Positions 18,673 through 28,814 of a stretch of 64,000 nucleotides of DNA are shown piece after piece. Source of the DNA: Carboxylicivirga fragile (GTDB lineage: Bacteria; Bacteroidota; Bacteroidia; Bacteroidales; Marinilabiliaceae); NCBI GenBank assembly GCA_025499625.1, contig JAFMVD010000017.1:1-64000 (forward strand), read 5' to 3'. Each line of letters starts with the position of its first letter. Position 1 is the first letter of the stretch. A program made the translations under genes and the position numbers. Below the pieces are notes generated by a model. That model worked only from the letters and a program-made list of their open reading frames with translations. It searched no databases and was not told where the DNA came from.

Positions 18673-18784
18673 TGTTGATAATATAATTCAGATATTAATA
18701 TACCAACTTTTTATTTAAAAGGAAGTGAATTGCCCTTAATAAGGTTTATAGACATTAAGCCTAATTGGAAAATTATGCGAACAA

Positions 18785-18815
18785 GTAAAAAGGTTGACAT
18801 GTGCCAACCTTTTGA
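18785..18815 (-). terminator. Terminator downstream of the DUF3857 gene pair
   Basis: The hairpin aaaggttgacatgtgccaaccttt (18789-18812) with T residues beyond it on the minus strand lies 55 bases past the stop codon at 18867 and before the Nramp-like gene's start at 18672. It separates the two minus-strand operons. Confidence 0.75.
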
Positions 18816-18866
18816 TTTTATTCTAAAACTTTATTTTTTTTACGTTTGAAACGTTGATTACATCCT

Positions 18867-20837
18867 TTACTTCTGACTCAGTAAATCTTCTTTTACCAAT
18901 ACAATTTTTGAATTCATCTTGTCGGTAACCGTATTCATAAATTGCTTCAATTCATTGTATGACTTAGCTGAATAGCTTGATTTTTTATATTTATACAATG
19001 CAACAATCTGAATCTTATTAGTTCCTACAGCTTGCGCTTTAAAGTTAAACTCAACATTATCTGATTCCATTTTTCTTGCCATTGGCAGAACATCTATTTT
19101 ATAACCTTTAGGAATGGTAATGGCTGCAATGTATTGATAGCCTTTCTTGTTGACAAGGTCAATGGGCAATGCTCTCTTCTCTTGTTTAAATGGGTTATTC
19201 TTGGGAGCAAAATTGGCAAAGGGTGAGATGATAATTTGCTCATCAATGATATCAATTGATTCTTTAAAATCGTAGGAGTAAGTAAGTGGTTTTTCTTTTT
19301 CTTCAAGATGCTTTACTTCTAATTCTGAATCTTCTTCTTTGCCATACCGTTCCAGACCTTCTTCAAATTTTTGTGGATTAACAACATAGCTACTTCTTTT
19401 ATCTAAAGCAATGTAACCAGTACACTTAGTTTGACAGCTACCCACCATCTCGTAATTGTCTACATCAATTGAGTAATCAATTGCGGTTACTTGTGTTGAT
19501 GGGTGACTGGTGTTTATGTTTATCCAGCTTTCACTGTCTTCTTTCACGATAAACCCTTTACCATTTATACATCTGGATGGAATTAATGCATTAGGACAAT
19601 TCGCTAAAGTGGCATCCAATAATCTGTATTTACCTTCTGATTCGCTCAATATCAATACGTAGTTAAAAAGATCAGAATAGGGAAATTGGTCGCTAACTTT
19701 ACCATGGTTTCGGGTACTAATTATAATTGGCTCAGCATTTAAACCATTGCTGCGCATGATGCCAATTGCCAGTAAGTTAAGATTTGCTATGTTACCACTA
19801 AGTTTTTTATTCAAATCTTTTAAGCTATGTTGTGCTAATTTGCCATTGTACTCATTCCATTGGTAGTTGTTTTTTACATAATTAAGTATTTCACTGTAAC
19901 GTTTCTCTTCGGGTAAATCAATAAAATGGTTTGCATTTTTATCAGCCCATTTTTCGGCCTTTTTCAGATATTTTCCAAAACTATCACTATCCAGTAATTC
20001 ATTAGCCAGGCTTGGCCATGTATCCATAAACTTCTTGCTGTAACCTGACGGATGGTTAATTTCAACCAACTGAAAATCTAACTTTAGGATGTAATCGTTG
20101 CGCGAGGAGATAAAACTTTCATCTTTAAACGATGGAATATTTTTAAGCCCAAACTCGTACACCATATCGTTGTATCTTACACCGTTAAAGCTTCGTTCTA
20201 TTCCATTTTTCTCGTAGTTTTTTTTATGGTCTAAACGATTTGTTCCTTGGAGTCGGTAGCGATAACTATAGAAAGGTATCATAGCGGCCTTAAACTCGCT
20301 ATAAAGTGTTGGAATATCTGTTTGGAACTCCCAATCCGTAAAGTGTGTAATGAAAGGAGATGTTAGGGTGTAGGTATATTCAATTATGGTTCCTTCCTGA
20401 ATTTCGGGTAAAGCAAATTTCTTTTGGTACCAATACTTATTTAGCTTTTCGGTAAAAATTTGTGATTTCTCTAATGGTGTTTTTGTTAATTGATTGTTCT
20501 TATGATTGTAAGAGATGGCTTTAATGTCGCGAATCTTTTCCCTGCTATCGCCATTAATTGCAAGTCGTATTTCAATCTCTGACTGATCAAATCCTGCTTC
20601 ATCAAATATCTTAATTCTAACATGTCGTTTCATTGAAATAACAAAGCCTTCGCCTTCCTCTTCTCTAAAAGTAGCTTCTGCCTTATCGAATAAAACAACT
20701 GCTGGAGCATCTTTTTCAAATTCGCAAGCCTTTAAGGCTAGTTCTTCTGGCGTTAGTAAACCGAATTTTCGCTCATGTTCTATTGCATGACAAATCGATA
20801 CAACCATCAACAATAATATTGTAACTTTTGATTTCAT
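18867..20837 (-). CDS. DUF3857/transglutaminase-like exported protein, catalytic residues lost
   Basis: A 656-residue protein with a signal peptide (cleaved after SICHA), a DUF3857 domain (about residues 60-260) and a transglutaminase-like domain (about 300-415). In the active-site alignment the catalytic Cys is replaced by Ile350 (SGNIANLNLLAIGIM in place of YGDCKALSNYMMAML) and the His by Tyr393 (FNYVLIL). Only the Asp (LLDAT, Asp408) is kept. It should be a binding or scaffold protein rather than an enzyme. It follows the intact paralogue by 27 bases in one operon and has its own terminator. Function is unknown. Confidence 0.8.
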   Translation of the reverse strand: MKSKVTILLLMVVSICHAIEHERKFGLLTPEELALKACEFEKDAPAVVLFDKAEATFREEEGEGFVISMKRHVRIKIFDEAGFDQSEIEIRLAINGDSREKIRDIKAISYNHKNNQLTKTPLEKSQIFTEKLNKYWYQKKFALPEIQEGTIIEYTYTLTSPFITHFTDWEFQTDIPTLYSEFKAAMIPFYSYRYRLQGTNRLDHKKNYEKNGIERSFNGVRYNDMVYEFGLKNIPSFKDESFISSRNDYILKLDFQLVEINHPSGYSKKFMDTWPSLANELLDSDSFGKYLKKAEKWADKNANHFIDLPEEKRYSEILNYVKNNYQWNEYNGKLAQHSLKDLNKKLSGNIANLNLLAIGIMRSNGLNAEPIIISTRNHGKVSDQFPYSDLFNYVLILSESEGKYRLLDATLANCPNALIPSRCINGKGFIVKEDSESWININTSHPSTQVTAIDYSIDVDNYEMVGSCQTKCTGYIALDKRSSYVVNPQKFEEGLERYGKEEDSELEVKHLEEKEKPLTYSYDFKESIDIIDEQIIISPFANFAPKNNPFKQEKRALPIDLVNKKGYQYIAAITIPKGYKIDVLPMARKMESDNVEFNFKAQAVGTNKIQIVALYKYKKSSYSAKSYNELKQFMNTVTDKMNSKIVLVKEDLLSQK

Positions 20838-20864
20838 AACTTAGGTTTATTAAAGTGTAAGGTT

Positions 20865-22709
20865 TTAATAGCTTACTAGTATTTTTTGATTTTCATTGCC
20901 GTTAATTTTCCGCGTGAAATCATAAAATCCCTGGTATTGCTCCAAAGCGTATTTAGCGGCATATATTTGTACTTCACGTTTTACAATAAGTTGATTGCCA
21001 TTAATCCAATATTTTCTATGGTATTTGCCATGCGCTGTTTTGAATGAAGTTTCGCGCAAGCCAGCCACCTTTGTAATGTTTTGAGGTAGTTGTATGCAAA
21101 TCGAATCTGTTTTTAAAATTGGATAGTTGATAATCACTTCTTGTGTTCGTTTCTCAGGTTTTTCAAGTTTTATTCCGAATCTTTTAATGGGTTTTATTAA
21201 AAGTTTATTTCCCATCTTTTCTGCCAAATTGGGAATGCTAGCATTTATATCGAGCGTAATAAGCGCTGAGTCCTTATTGGGTCTGTCAAATTCAATGGCT
21301 TGTATGTCTACGCCTCTTAGGAAACCAATTTCATCCAAAATATCGGCGTGTTTATCCTTTGAAATACCATCGTTAAAACTCTCGAAGTAATCAAAAGCCT
21401 GGCCTTGGAGTTGAGCTCTAACTTCAATATCGGCATTTCCTTGACTATTAACTTTTAGCTGAGAGTAATAATTTTCAGCGCATTGGTGGGGTAATAGAGT
21501 AGGTGTTGTAACAAGTCGGCTCTTGTCTTTTTCTATGAGTAAAACTTGACGATTTTGAGTGAAAGCGCCTAGGTAATTAATGGGCGCTGATGAACTTGTA
21601 CACTCTAGCCAGATTGAATCCTTTTCTTGCGGAACGCATAATATTACGTGGTTAAATTGCTGTGATGGGTATTGGCTATTAATCTTAACAGGATTATAAC
21701 CTGCATAAACATCGGCACATAAGGAATTAATCCCGACTTCTTTCAGCATGGCCATCATGTAGTTGCTTAAAGCTTTGCAGTCACCATATTTGTTATTGCA
21801 AACATATGATGCCGGGTGAGGTAACAAGCCTCCAAGTTCCAATGATACATTGATGTAACGCGTGTTCTGCTGCATGTAGTTGTAAAGTGCCTTAATCTTT
21901 TCTTTATCTGAACTAAGATTGTCGCATAACTCATGTACTTTGATTTTTTCACTTTCAGTTAGTTCATCCAGACCTTGGCTTAACAAGTGAATCCAATTGC
22001 CATAGCTTAGCCATGTTTCGCTGTTTCCTTTAATGCCATAGAAGAAGTCGAAGGGAACTATTTCAACATTTGGTACAAGCGTGCTTAACGATGGGCCATA
22101 GTATTCTCTTTCTGGAAAAGATGCATTCGATACTTCCCATTTATAGATGTCGCTGGTTTCGGTGTGCGAAGTCTGTGCGGATTTCACATGGGTTTCAATA
22201 TTCCTTGTTTTGAGATTTTTTGGTAATTCGGCTGTCAGGCTGGCTTTTTTTACTCTTAAATCTTTCTCAATGAAAGGATCCCAATTAATTAAGCTAATGA
22301 AATTATCAAATTCTTGTTCGTAGGAATATTTAAGAATATATGGGTAACGATTATGAACTAAGGAAAATGTAGCTACTTTAAAGTCACTATGGAAGGTGGA
22401 GTTTAAGTAAGCATTTGAGTAGGTGATGTTTTTTCTTTTCAACTCACGTACAATTTCACCATTGATGGTTTCAATGTGAGCTTCAATATTGTTGATCTTA
22501 TTATTACCAGAGTAAGGTATGTTTATTTCGGTGTACTTATTGCCAACCCCATTGTTAATTTGTAATTCAATCTCAACTTGATGAATAATTTTTTTACCAC
22601 TTATGGTTACTAAAGTATTGTAGTTATTTACAACACAATGATCTGTTTGTGCTAGTAATGAGATGGTAAGTGAAAGAAAGGTAATGATTAGGGTAATGGG
22701 TCTGGGCAT
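20865..22709 (-). CDS. DUF3857/transglutaminase-domain exported protein, active-site Cys present
   Basis: A 614-residue protein with a signal peptide ending near SLLAQ, DUF3857 (about residues 30-220), a transglutaminase core (about 260-370) and a C-terminal DUF2569/beta-rich part. Cys311 (KYGDCKALSNY) and His354 (FNHVILC) are intact; the third catalytic position is Glu369 (WLECTS) in place of Asp, as seen in many relatives from this phylum. The family is thought to act on periplasmic or surface proteins or peptides, but no substrate is established. First gene of a two-gene unit with the inactive paralogue. Confidence 0.82.
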   Translation of the reverse strand: MPRPITLIITFLSLTISLLAQTDHCVVNNYNTLVTISGKKIIHQVEIELQINNGVGNKYTEINIPYSGNNKINNIEAHIETINGEIVRELKRKNITYSNAYLNSTFHSDFKVATFSLVHNRYPYILKYSYEQEFDNFISLINWDPFIEKDLRVKKASLTAELPKNLKTRNIETHVKSAQTSHTETSDIYKWEVSNASFPEREYYGPSLSTLVPNVEIVPFDFFYGIKGNSETWLSYGNWIHLLSQGLDELTESEKIKVHELCDNLSSDKEKIKALYNYMQQNTRYINVSLELGGLLPHPASYVCNNKYGDCKALSNYMMAMLKEVGINSLCADVYAGYNPVKINSQYPSQQFNHVILCVPQEKDSIWLECTSSSAPINYLGAFTQNRQVLLIEKDKSRLVTTPTLLPHQCAENYYSQLKVNSQGNADIEVRAQLQGQAFDYFESFNDGISKDKHADILDEIGFLRGVDIQAIEFDRPNKDSALITLDINASIPNLAEKMGNKLLIKPIKRFGIKLEKPEKRTQEVIINYPILKTDSICIQLPQNITKVAGLRETSFKTAHGKYHRKYWINGNQLIVKREVQIYAAKYALEQYQGFYDFTRKINGNENQKILVSY

Positions 22710-22796
22710 TTTTGTTTTGAAGATAGATAACTTTTATGTAATGTAGTTCATGTGTTTTTAGTTTTTTGATAAATATTATAAAAGTAGCAATCAATA

Positions 22797-23017
22797 AAAA
22801 AGGGGCTGTCTCAAAAGTGAATTTAAAATCCAGACAACATGTAGATTAAAACTTAACCTTTATTTCTACCCCTCCAAACCTCCCCTAAAGTGGAGGCTTA
22901 GTCCCCTTCAGGGGAATCGAAGATCGGCAAAGCCAATTAGGGGTAACATATATTTAAGCTAGTTTCAAATTATAAGTTTCAAAGATTCTTCTTTGACTTT
23001 TGAGACAGCCTCTTTTT
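22797..23017. repeat. MITE-like element with 22-base terminal inverted repeats
   Basis: Bases 22797-22818 (aaaaaggggctgtctcaaaa and two more) are repeated in inverse orientation at 22996-23017 with one mismatch. Between them are 177 bases with no gene, containing the nested palindromes ccccttcagggg and cccctaaagtgg. The 'ggctgtctcaaaa' end resembles transposase-recognised IS termini, so a non-autonomous element is likely. No clear target-site duplication is visible. The element lies between the DUF3857 pair and the GIN-domain gene; the latter's 3' end is only six bases away, so it may also act as that gene's transcript end. Confidence 0.6.
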
Positions 23018-23022
23018 GGAGT

Positions 23023-23718
23023 TTATTTTTGAGTAATGTCTCCACCGCCTGATTCTGTGATGTTTTTTACTTTTGGATTTCCATGGTAATCGATGTCGCC
23101 ACCACCAGAAGCTTTTGCACTAATGCTTTCAACAGCCCAAACACTAGCGTCGGCCCCACCTGATGTATTTACTTCAACAACAAGAGCTTTTAAATCATTG
23201 GCGTGAATATCAGAGCCACCGCTTGCCGATGCTTTTAAGTTTTTGGTTGTTCCTTTAATTTTAATGTCAGAACCACCACTTGTTTTTAAAGATACATCAT
23301 TGCATACTACATCTAGGTAGGCATCTGCACCACCACTTGTAGTAACTCTTAGGTTTTCTGCTTTGATCGTATTTTGAGAATAGACATCTGCACCTCCATT
23401 GCATGAAATACTGCTAATTTCCTTAAATGTCAGGCGCACCTTAGGTGCTTTTTTCATACCCCAGTTATAGCTGTTTTTGTTGTAGATACGAAGGGTGCCG
23501 TTATCTACTTTTGTTATTATTTTATGTAATTCACTTTTTTCAGATTCTACAAGCAGATCAATTTCATCTCCCTGAGTTATATAAAGGTTGATGCCTGATG
23601 AAACCTCAATTTTAGTGAAATCACCAATGGTTCTATTTTCTTTTTCTTGTGCCTGAATGGTATTGAAACCTAAAGATATCAAGCTTATTAATAGTAGTGT
23701 GCCGAAATACTTTTTCAT
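23023..23718 (-). CDS. GIN-domain (DUF2807) exported beta-solenoid protein
   Basis: I start at the internal ATG (base 23718), which begins a signal peptide (MKKYFGTLLLISLISLGFNTIQAQ). The rest is the 'head GIN domain': repeated short strands with Ser-Gly-Gly-(Ala/Ser)-Asp turns (CNGGADVYSQ, TSGGADAYLD, TSGGSDIKIKG, ASGGSDIHAND, TSGGADASVW), which predicts a right-handed beta-helix. It is found widely in Bacteroidota as a periplasmic or surface protein of unknown role. The repeats are at the protein level and the gene shows no sign of recent duplication. Confidence 0.85.
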   Translation of the reverse strand: MKKYFGTLLLISLISLGFNTIQAQEKENRTIGDFTKIEVSSGINLYITQGDEIDLLVESEKSELHKIITKVDNGTLRIYNKNSYNWGMKKAPKVRLTFKEISSISCNGGADVYSQNTIKAENLRVTTSGGADAYLDVVCNDVSLKTSGGSDIKIKGTTKNLKASASGGSDIHANDLKALVVEVNTSGGADASVWAVESISAKASGGGDIDYHGNPKVKNITESGGGDITQK

Positions 23719-23883
23719 CTGTTTAAATTTATTTTCATTTGTCAGATGTAACTCCCAATGAAATTTGATCATCCTACAGTGTGTAAATTTGGATAATCAA
23801 ATTAGCATGGTCGTTTCATGTGAATAATTGTTAGTTCAATTTATATGACGCTTATCTATCTCTATAAGTTACAAAACAGATTA

Positions 23884-25248
23884 TTAACTGGACTTGTTTT
23901 TCATACGTTTGAAATAATCCTTCGATGATCTCACAACATGTGGCGCTAATAAAATAGCAGCTATCATATTTGGAAAGGCCATTAACGCATAGGCCGAGTC
24001 GATAAATGCAATAACTACATCTATTGAAACAACAGCTGCTACTACAGCACTAAGAACACTGATAATGTTATATGGTTTTTTTGACCTTGTTCCAAATAGG
24101 TAGGACGAACATTTATTACCGTAATAAGGGAAGGCAAACAATGTAGATAAGGCGAAAAATATGACACAGAGTATCAGTAGGTAGGGACCATAAGTAGGTA
24201 TGGCAATGTTAAAGGCTTGTGCTGTAAGTGTAATTCCATCAGCATCGCTCGTTTGCCAAACACCTGTGACCAGAATCGCTAATGCTGTTAAGGTACATAC
24301 TATTAATGTGTCAACGATGGGGCCAAGCATTGCAACCAAACCTTCACGAACAGGTTCATTAGTCTTTGCTGCACCATGTGCAAGGGGAGCAGTACCAATA
24401 CCTGCTTCATTCGAAAAAGCCGCACGTTTGATTCCTGTAATTATAATGGTTCCTATGGCGCCTCCCAGCACTGCTTCAGCCTCAAAGGCATCAGTGAAGA
24501 TGAGTTTGATGGCTCCCCATAGTTGATCGGGGTGAGAGAAGATGATGTAAAACACAACCAAAATATAGAGCAGCACCATTAATGGTACTATGCGTGAGGT
24601 TACTTTACCAATTCGTTTTATACCACCAAAAATGACTACTGACATGATTATGGCTATAATAATTCCAGTTATTAAATCACTGGTAAAGCCAGTTTCTACA
24701 CCATTTGGTTCTAATATAACATCACGAAATACCTGTGTAAGCTGATTGCTTTGAAATACTGGAAAAACAGCAAACATAGCAGCCACCGCAAAAAACACGG
24801 CCAATGGTTTCCATTTTTTACCAAGCCCCTCAGTAATAATATACATTGGGCCGCCTTGTATTTCACCACTATCATCTTTCGCTCGAAACATTACCGCTAG
24901 CGTACCTGTGAAAAACTTTGTGGTAATACCTATTACAGCGCTCACCCACATCCAAAATATGGCACCTGGACCACCAGCTGTAATAGCAACGGCTACTCCA
25001 CTTATATTTCCCATACCCACAGTAGCGGCTAGAGCAGTGGACAAGGCCTGAAAATGATTGATCTGACCAGCTTCATTTGGGTCGTCGTATTTGCCTCTGA
25101 GTATATCAACAGCATGCCCAATGTATCTAAAAGGCATTAGTTTGCTGTACATCATGAAAAAGAAACCACCACCTAATAGAAGTATTAAAAGTGGTGTGCC
25201 CCAAATGAATTCACTAAATCTTATAATCAAGTTTTCGATCTGTTCCAT
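23884..25248 (-). CDS. Alanine/glycine:cation symporter (AGCS family)
   Basis: A 454-residue polytopic membrane protein. It carries the family signatures GMGNISGVAVAITAGGPGAIFWMW (residues about 78-101), the later AAFSNEAGIGTAPLAHGAAKTNEPVREG region, and GGPMYI. AGCS carriers import alanine or glycine with Na+ or H+. It is divergent from the fumarase gene (118 bases apart) and has no close minus-strand partner. The AGCS family call is certain; the exact amino acid is not. Confidence 0.93.
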   Translation of the reverse strand: MEQIENLIIRFSEFIWGTPLLILLLGGGFFFMMYSKLMPFRYIGHAVDILRGKYDDPNEAGQINHFQALSTALAATVGMGNISGVAVAITAGGPGAIFWMWVSAVIGITTKFFTGTLAVMFRAKDDSGEIQGGPMYIITEGLGKKWKPLAVFFAVAAMFAVFPVFQSNQLTQVFRDVILEPNGVETGFTSDLITGIIIAIIMSVVIFGGIKRIGKVTSRIVPLMVLLYILVVFYIIFSHPDQLWGAIKLIFTDAFEAEAVLGGAIGTIIITGIKRAAFSNEAGIGTAPLAHGAAKTNEPVREGLVAMLGPIVDTLIVCTLTALAILVTGVWQTSDADGITLTAQAFNIAIPTYGPYLLILCVIFFALSTLFAFPYYGNKCSSYLFGTRSKKPYNIISVLSAVVAAVVSIDVVIAFIDSAYALMAFPNMIAAILLAPHVVRSSKDYFKRMKNKSS

Positions 25249-25308
25249 TACGGAAAGATAATTATTCCTAATTATAGTTCAAATATTTCAATAAAGAGTC
25301 AAATATCT

Positions 25309-25316
25309 TAGTTTTG
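25309..25316 (+). promoter_or_regulatory. Candidate -7 box of the fumarase gene
   Basis: The sequence tagttttg fits the Bacteroidota -7 consensus TAnnTTTG and lies 51 bases before the fumarase ATG. A matching -33 TTTG is not evident, so confidence is low. Confidence 0.3.
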
Positions 25317-25366
25317 CATTTACATATAGAATTAAACAAATTTTGCTTTAATAAATACAATAAATC

Positions 25367-26971
25367 ATGGGTGATTTTAAATATCAGAAACCATTTCCTA
25401 TTACAAAGGATACAACACCGTATCGTTTGTTAACAAAGGATTATGTGAGTACTGTTGAAGTTGATGGGCGCAAGATTTTAAAGGTAGATCCAAAGGGACT
25501 GGAGCTGCTTTCAAAAGAGGCTTTTTCAGATGTGTCTTTTTATTTACGACCAACGCATCTTCAAAAGTTAGCAAATATATTAAAGGATGATGAAGCATCG
25601 GATAATGATAGATTTGTAGCACATACCATGCTGATGAATCAGGTTGTTACTTCTGAAGGAGAATTACCAACCTGTCAGGATACCGGAACAGCCATTGTAA
25701 TGGCAAAGAAGGGTGAAGATGTGTACACTGGTTCAAACGATGCTGAATCATTATCGAAAGGTATTTTTGAAACTTATAAGGAGCGTAATTTACGTTTCTC
25801 TCAGGTTGTGCCTTTTAATATGGTTGAGGAGAAGAATACGGGAACTAACCTTCCGGCGCAAATCGATATTTATGCTGAGCAAGGTAATAGTTATGAATTC
25901 TTATTTATGACTAAAGGCGGTGGTTCTGGTAATAAAACATTCCTATATCAGCAAACCAAAGCTTTGTTAAACGAAGAGAATTTAACAAAGTTTGTTCAAG
26001 AGAAAATTAAAGATCTGGGAACTTCAGCTTGCCCTCCTTATCATTTGGCATTAGTAATTGGTGGAACTTCGGCTGAGGCTACTTTAGCTACAGTAAAGAA
26101 AGCTTCGGCTGGTTATTTTGATCATTTGCCAACAGAGGGGAACGAAGGCGGTCAGGCATTTCGTGATTTAGAGTGGGAAGAGAAAGTTCAAAAGATTTGT
26201 CAGGAAAGTACCATAGGTGCGCAGTTTGGAGGTAAATATTTTGTGCATGATGTTCGTGTTATTCGCCTGCCTCGCCATGCTGCTTCTTGCCCGGTTGGAA
26301 TGGGAGTAAGTTGTAGTGCCGATCGTAATGTGAAGGGTAAAATAACCGAAGAGGGAATTTTCTTGGAAGCCTTGGAAAAGAATCCATCTAAATTTGTTCC
26401 TGAGCGTGCTCCACATTTAGCTCCAGCTATTGATATTGATCTGGATCGTCCAATGGATGAGGTGCGTAAAGAACTGTCTAAGTATCCGATAAAAACACGT
26501 TTGAACTTGCGAGGAACCTTAATTGTGGCTCGTGACATAGCTCATGCGCGCATCAAACAAATGTTGGATGAAGGTAAACCAATGCCTGATTATTTCAAGA
26601 ATCACCCGGTGTATTACGCGGGGCCTGCTAAGACTCCTAAGGGAATGGCCTCGGGTAGTTTTGGACCTACAACAGCTGGGCGAATGGATCCATACGTTGA
26701 TTTGTTTCAAAAAAATGGTGGCTCAATGATTATGGTCGCCAAGGGAAATCGCTCACAAGCGGTTACTGATGCCTGTAAGGATAATGGCGGTTTCTATTTA
26801 GGTTCGATTGGTGGGCCAGCAGCTATATTAGCTAAAGATTCCATCAAATCAGTTGAGGTAGTTGATTTTGAAGAATTGGGAATGGAAGCTGTTCGTAAAA
26901 TACGAATTGAAAACTTCCCTGCTTTCATTATTGTTGATGATAAAGGAAACGACTTTTTTGCAGAGCTGTAA
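25367..26971 (+). CDS. Class I fumarate hydratase, iron-sulfur type
   Basis: A 534-residue enzyme of the FumA/FumB type that interconverts fumarate and malate. The N-terminal alpha domain has the FeS ligand context [17 protein letters not shown], the loop [10 protein letters not shown], and Cys residues in [10 protein letters not shown] and CSADRNVKG. The C-terminal beta domain has [15 protein letters not shown] and [11 protein letters not shown]. The [4Fe-4S] cluster makes the enzyme oxygen-sensitive, consistent with an anaerobic or microaerobic life. Monocistronic, with a terminator 23 bases after the stop. Confidence 0.95.
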   Translation: MGDFKYQKPFPITKDTTPYRLLTKDYVSTVEVDGRKILKVDPKGLELLSKEAFSDVSFYLRPTHLQKLANILKDDEASDNDRFVAHTMLMNQVVTSEGELPTCQDTGTAIVMAKKGEDVYTGSNDAESLSKGIFETYKERNLRFSQVVPFNMVEEKNTGTNLPAQIDIYAEQGNSYEFLFMTKGGGSGNKTFLYQQTKALLNEENLTKFVQEKIKDLGTSACPPYHLALVIGGTSAEATLATVKKASAGYFDHLPTEGNEGGQAFRDLEWEEKVQKICQESTIGAQFGGKYFVHDVRVIRLPRHAASCPVGMGVSCSADRNVKGKITEEGIFLEALEKNPSKFVPERAPHLAPAIDIDLDRPMDEVRKELSKYPIKTRLNLRGTLIVARDIAHARIKQMLDEGKPMPDYFKNHPVYYAGPAKTPKGMASGSFGPTTAGRMDPYVDLFQKNGGSMIMVAKGNRSQAVTDACKDNGGFYLGSIGGPAAILAKDSIKSVEVVDFEELGMEAVRKIRIENFPAFIIVDDKGNDFFAEL

Positions 26972-26987
26972 TAAAGTATCAATTTAT

Positions 26988-27027
26988 AAAAATGGCTGCT
27001 GGGTTTTTCTCAGTAGCCATTTTTTTA
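26988..27027 (+). terminator. Terminator of the fumarase gene
   Basis: The hairpin ggctgctggg/ctcagtagcc (26994-27018, loop tttt) is flanked by A and T tracts, so it could serve both strands. It lies directly after the fumarase stop codon. Confidence 0.85.
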
Positions 27028-27145
27028 TTACAAAAGTCCTTGTAGTTCGTCATTCGATGCAGGCTTTGTAGAATAAGATGTGTTAAGCTTGCTTTCTTTT
27101 CTTATTAATTAACGATTATTAGTTTCGAAGTCTTACGATCTTTAT

Positions 27146-27153
27146 TATTTTTG
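27146..27153 (+). promoter_or_regulatory. Candidate -7 box of the GH20 gene
   Basis: The sequence tatttttg matches TAnnTTTG, 46 bases before the hexosaminidase ATG. A weak -33-like TTTCG lies upstream near 27122. Consensus match only. Confidence 0.3.
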
Positions 27154-27198
27154 AAAGGTATAATTAGATTTTAATAAATTCATATAGCTTAAGCCAAA

Positions 27199-28746
27199 AT
27201 GAAAAGATCATTATTAGTCGTTTTTGTTCTCGGATTACTTGTTATGTCAATATCATGTAAGAAGAGTGTTCCTGCCGATTTAGGGAAAGTTAGTTTTATT
27301 CCGCAACCCGTTGAACTATTAGCAACAGGTAGTTCTTTTGAGATCTCGAAAAATACTTCAATTAACATTTTAAAAGGTGACGAGGATTTAGCTTTGATTG
27401 CTCAATTGTTAAAAGATGAAGTAAAATTATTTACCGGGAATGATTTAGTTGTTAATGAGGTATCTTCTTTTGGAAAAAACGGTATTAACCTTGGTGTTGA
27501 TGCTACTATTAACGAAGAGAATAAAGAAGCTTACGCGTTAATAATAAATGAAGATCAGGTTAAAATATCGGGCGCATCTGGAGCAGGTGTTCTATTTGGG
27601 GTTCAAACTTTTGTTCAAGCCATACAGGCGCATAAATCAACAGAAAAGGATGTTTGGATTGTAGCCAGTGGACAGATTAATGATTATCCGCAATATGGTT
27701 TCCGAGGAGCTATGTTGGATGTAGCGCGCAATTTCTTTGAAGTTGATGATGTAAAGCGTTTTATCGATTTATTGGTTTATTATAAGTTAAATGTATTGCA
27801 CTTGCATTTAACGGATGATCAAGGGTGGCGAATTGAAATTAAATCTTGGCCAAAATTAACAACTATTGGAGGTAGTACTAGTATGCTTGGTGACGGAGGT
27901 TTCTATACGCAAGAGGATTATAAAGAGATTGTAAAGTACGCCAAAGAGCGATTCATAACAATTATTCCAGAAATTGATATTCCTGGACATACCAATGCGG
28001 CTTTGGCATCGTATGCTGAATTGAACTGTAACGGTAAGGCACCTGAATTGTATAAAGGTATGAAGGTTGGTTTTAGTACTTTGTGTACAGACAAAGAAAT
28101 AACCTATCAATTTGTTGATGATGTGGTACGTGAATTAGCAGAAATAACGGATGGACCATATATTCATATTGGTGGCGATGAATCGCATGTAACGGAGCTT
28201 GATGATTATGTGTATTTCATTAATCGTACTCAGGATATTGTTAAGAAATACAATAAGATAATGGTTGGTTGGGATGAAATTGCCCATGCTGACATTGATT
28301 CTGAAGCCATTGTACATTATTGGGCGAAGGGTGAAAATGCAAGTATGGGTGTAGAGAAGGGTGCGAAAGTAATTCTATCTCCTTCTACAAAAGTATACCT
28401 TGATATGCAGTACGATTCATTGACTCACCTTGGACAACATTGGGCAGCCTACATCGAAATTGACAGCTCCTATATGTGGAAACCTTTGGAATTAGTTGAA
28501 GGAATTAATAGAGAAAATATTGTTGGAATAGAGTCGCCATTGTGGACAGAAACCATTTCAACTATGGATGAAATAGAATACATGGTATTTCCTCGAATCA
28601 TTGGGCATGCCGAAATCGGATGGTCACCAGTTGAGCATTTAAATTGGGATGATTACAAAGTACGTTTGGGTAAACAGGTGCCACTACTCGAAAAGCGTGG
28701 TGTCGATTATTATGCTTCCAAACAAGTGCCTTGGATAAAGAAATAG
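27199..28746 (+). CDS. Beta-N-acetylhexosaminidase, GH20, probable lipoprotein
   Basis: A 515-residue glycoside hydrolase. An N-terminal signal sequence ends in SISC (Cys20), a relaxed lipobox, which suggests a periplasmic or outer-membrane lipoprotein. The GH20b alpha/beta domain covers about residues 30-165 and the TIM barrel about 167-500. The catalytic Asp327-Glu328 pair lies in YIHIGGDESH; LHLHLTDDQGWRIEI and IPEIDIPGH are the other signatures. It removes terminal GlcNAc or GalNAc by substrate-assisted catalysis from chitin oligosaccharides, glycans or peptidoglycan fragments. It is not in a polysaccharide utilisation locus; it converges on a YhcH-like gene. Confidence 0.93.
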   Translation: MKRSLLVVFVLGLLVMSISCKKSVPADLGKVSFIPQPVELLATGSSFEISKNTSINILKGDEDLALIAQLLKDEVKLFTGNDLVVNEVSSFGKNGINLGVDATINEENKEAYALIINEDQVKISGASGAGVLFGVQTFVQAIQAHKSTEKDVWIVASGQINDYPQYGFRGAMLDVARNFFEVDDVKRFIDLLVYYKLNVLHLHLTDDQGWRIEIKSWPKLTTIGGSTSMLGDGGFYTQEDYKEIVKYAKERFITIIPEIDIPGHTNAALASYAELNCNGKAPELYKGMKVGFSTLCTDKEITYQFVDDVVRELAEITDGPYIHIGGDESHVTELDDYVYFINRTQDIVKKYNKIMVGWDEIAHADIDSEAIVHYWAKGENASMGVEKGAKVILSPSTKVYLDMQYDSLTHLGQHWAAYIEIDSSYMWKPLELVEGINRENIVGIESPLWTETISTMDEIEYMVFPRIIGHAEIGWSPVEHLNWDDYKVRLGKQVPLLEKRGVDYYASKQVPWIKK

Positions 28747-28774
28747 ATTGATTGTATTATCAGTAAGCTCAGAA

Positions 28775-28806
28775 GCCGCCCGGTACTTTGTATTGGGTGG
28801 CTTTTT
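28775..28806 (+). terminator. Terminator of the GH20 gene
   Basis: The stem gccgccc/gggtggc (28775-28801) is followed by a T tract at 28802-28806, 28 bases past the stop codon. Confidence 0.8.
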
Positions 28807-28814
28807 ATTTGGAG

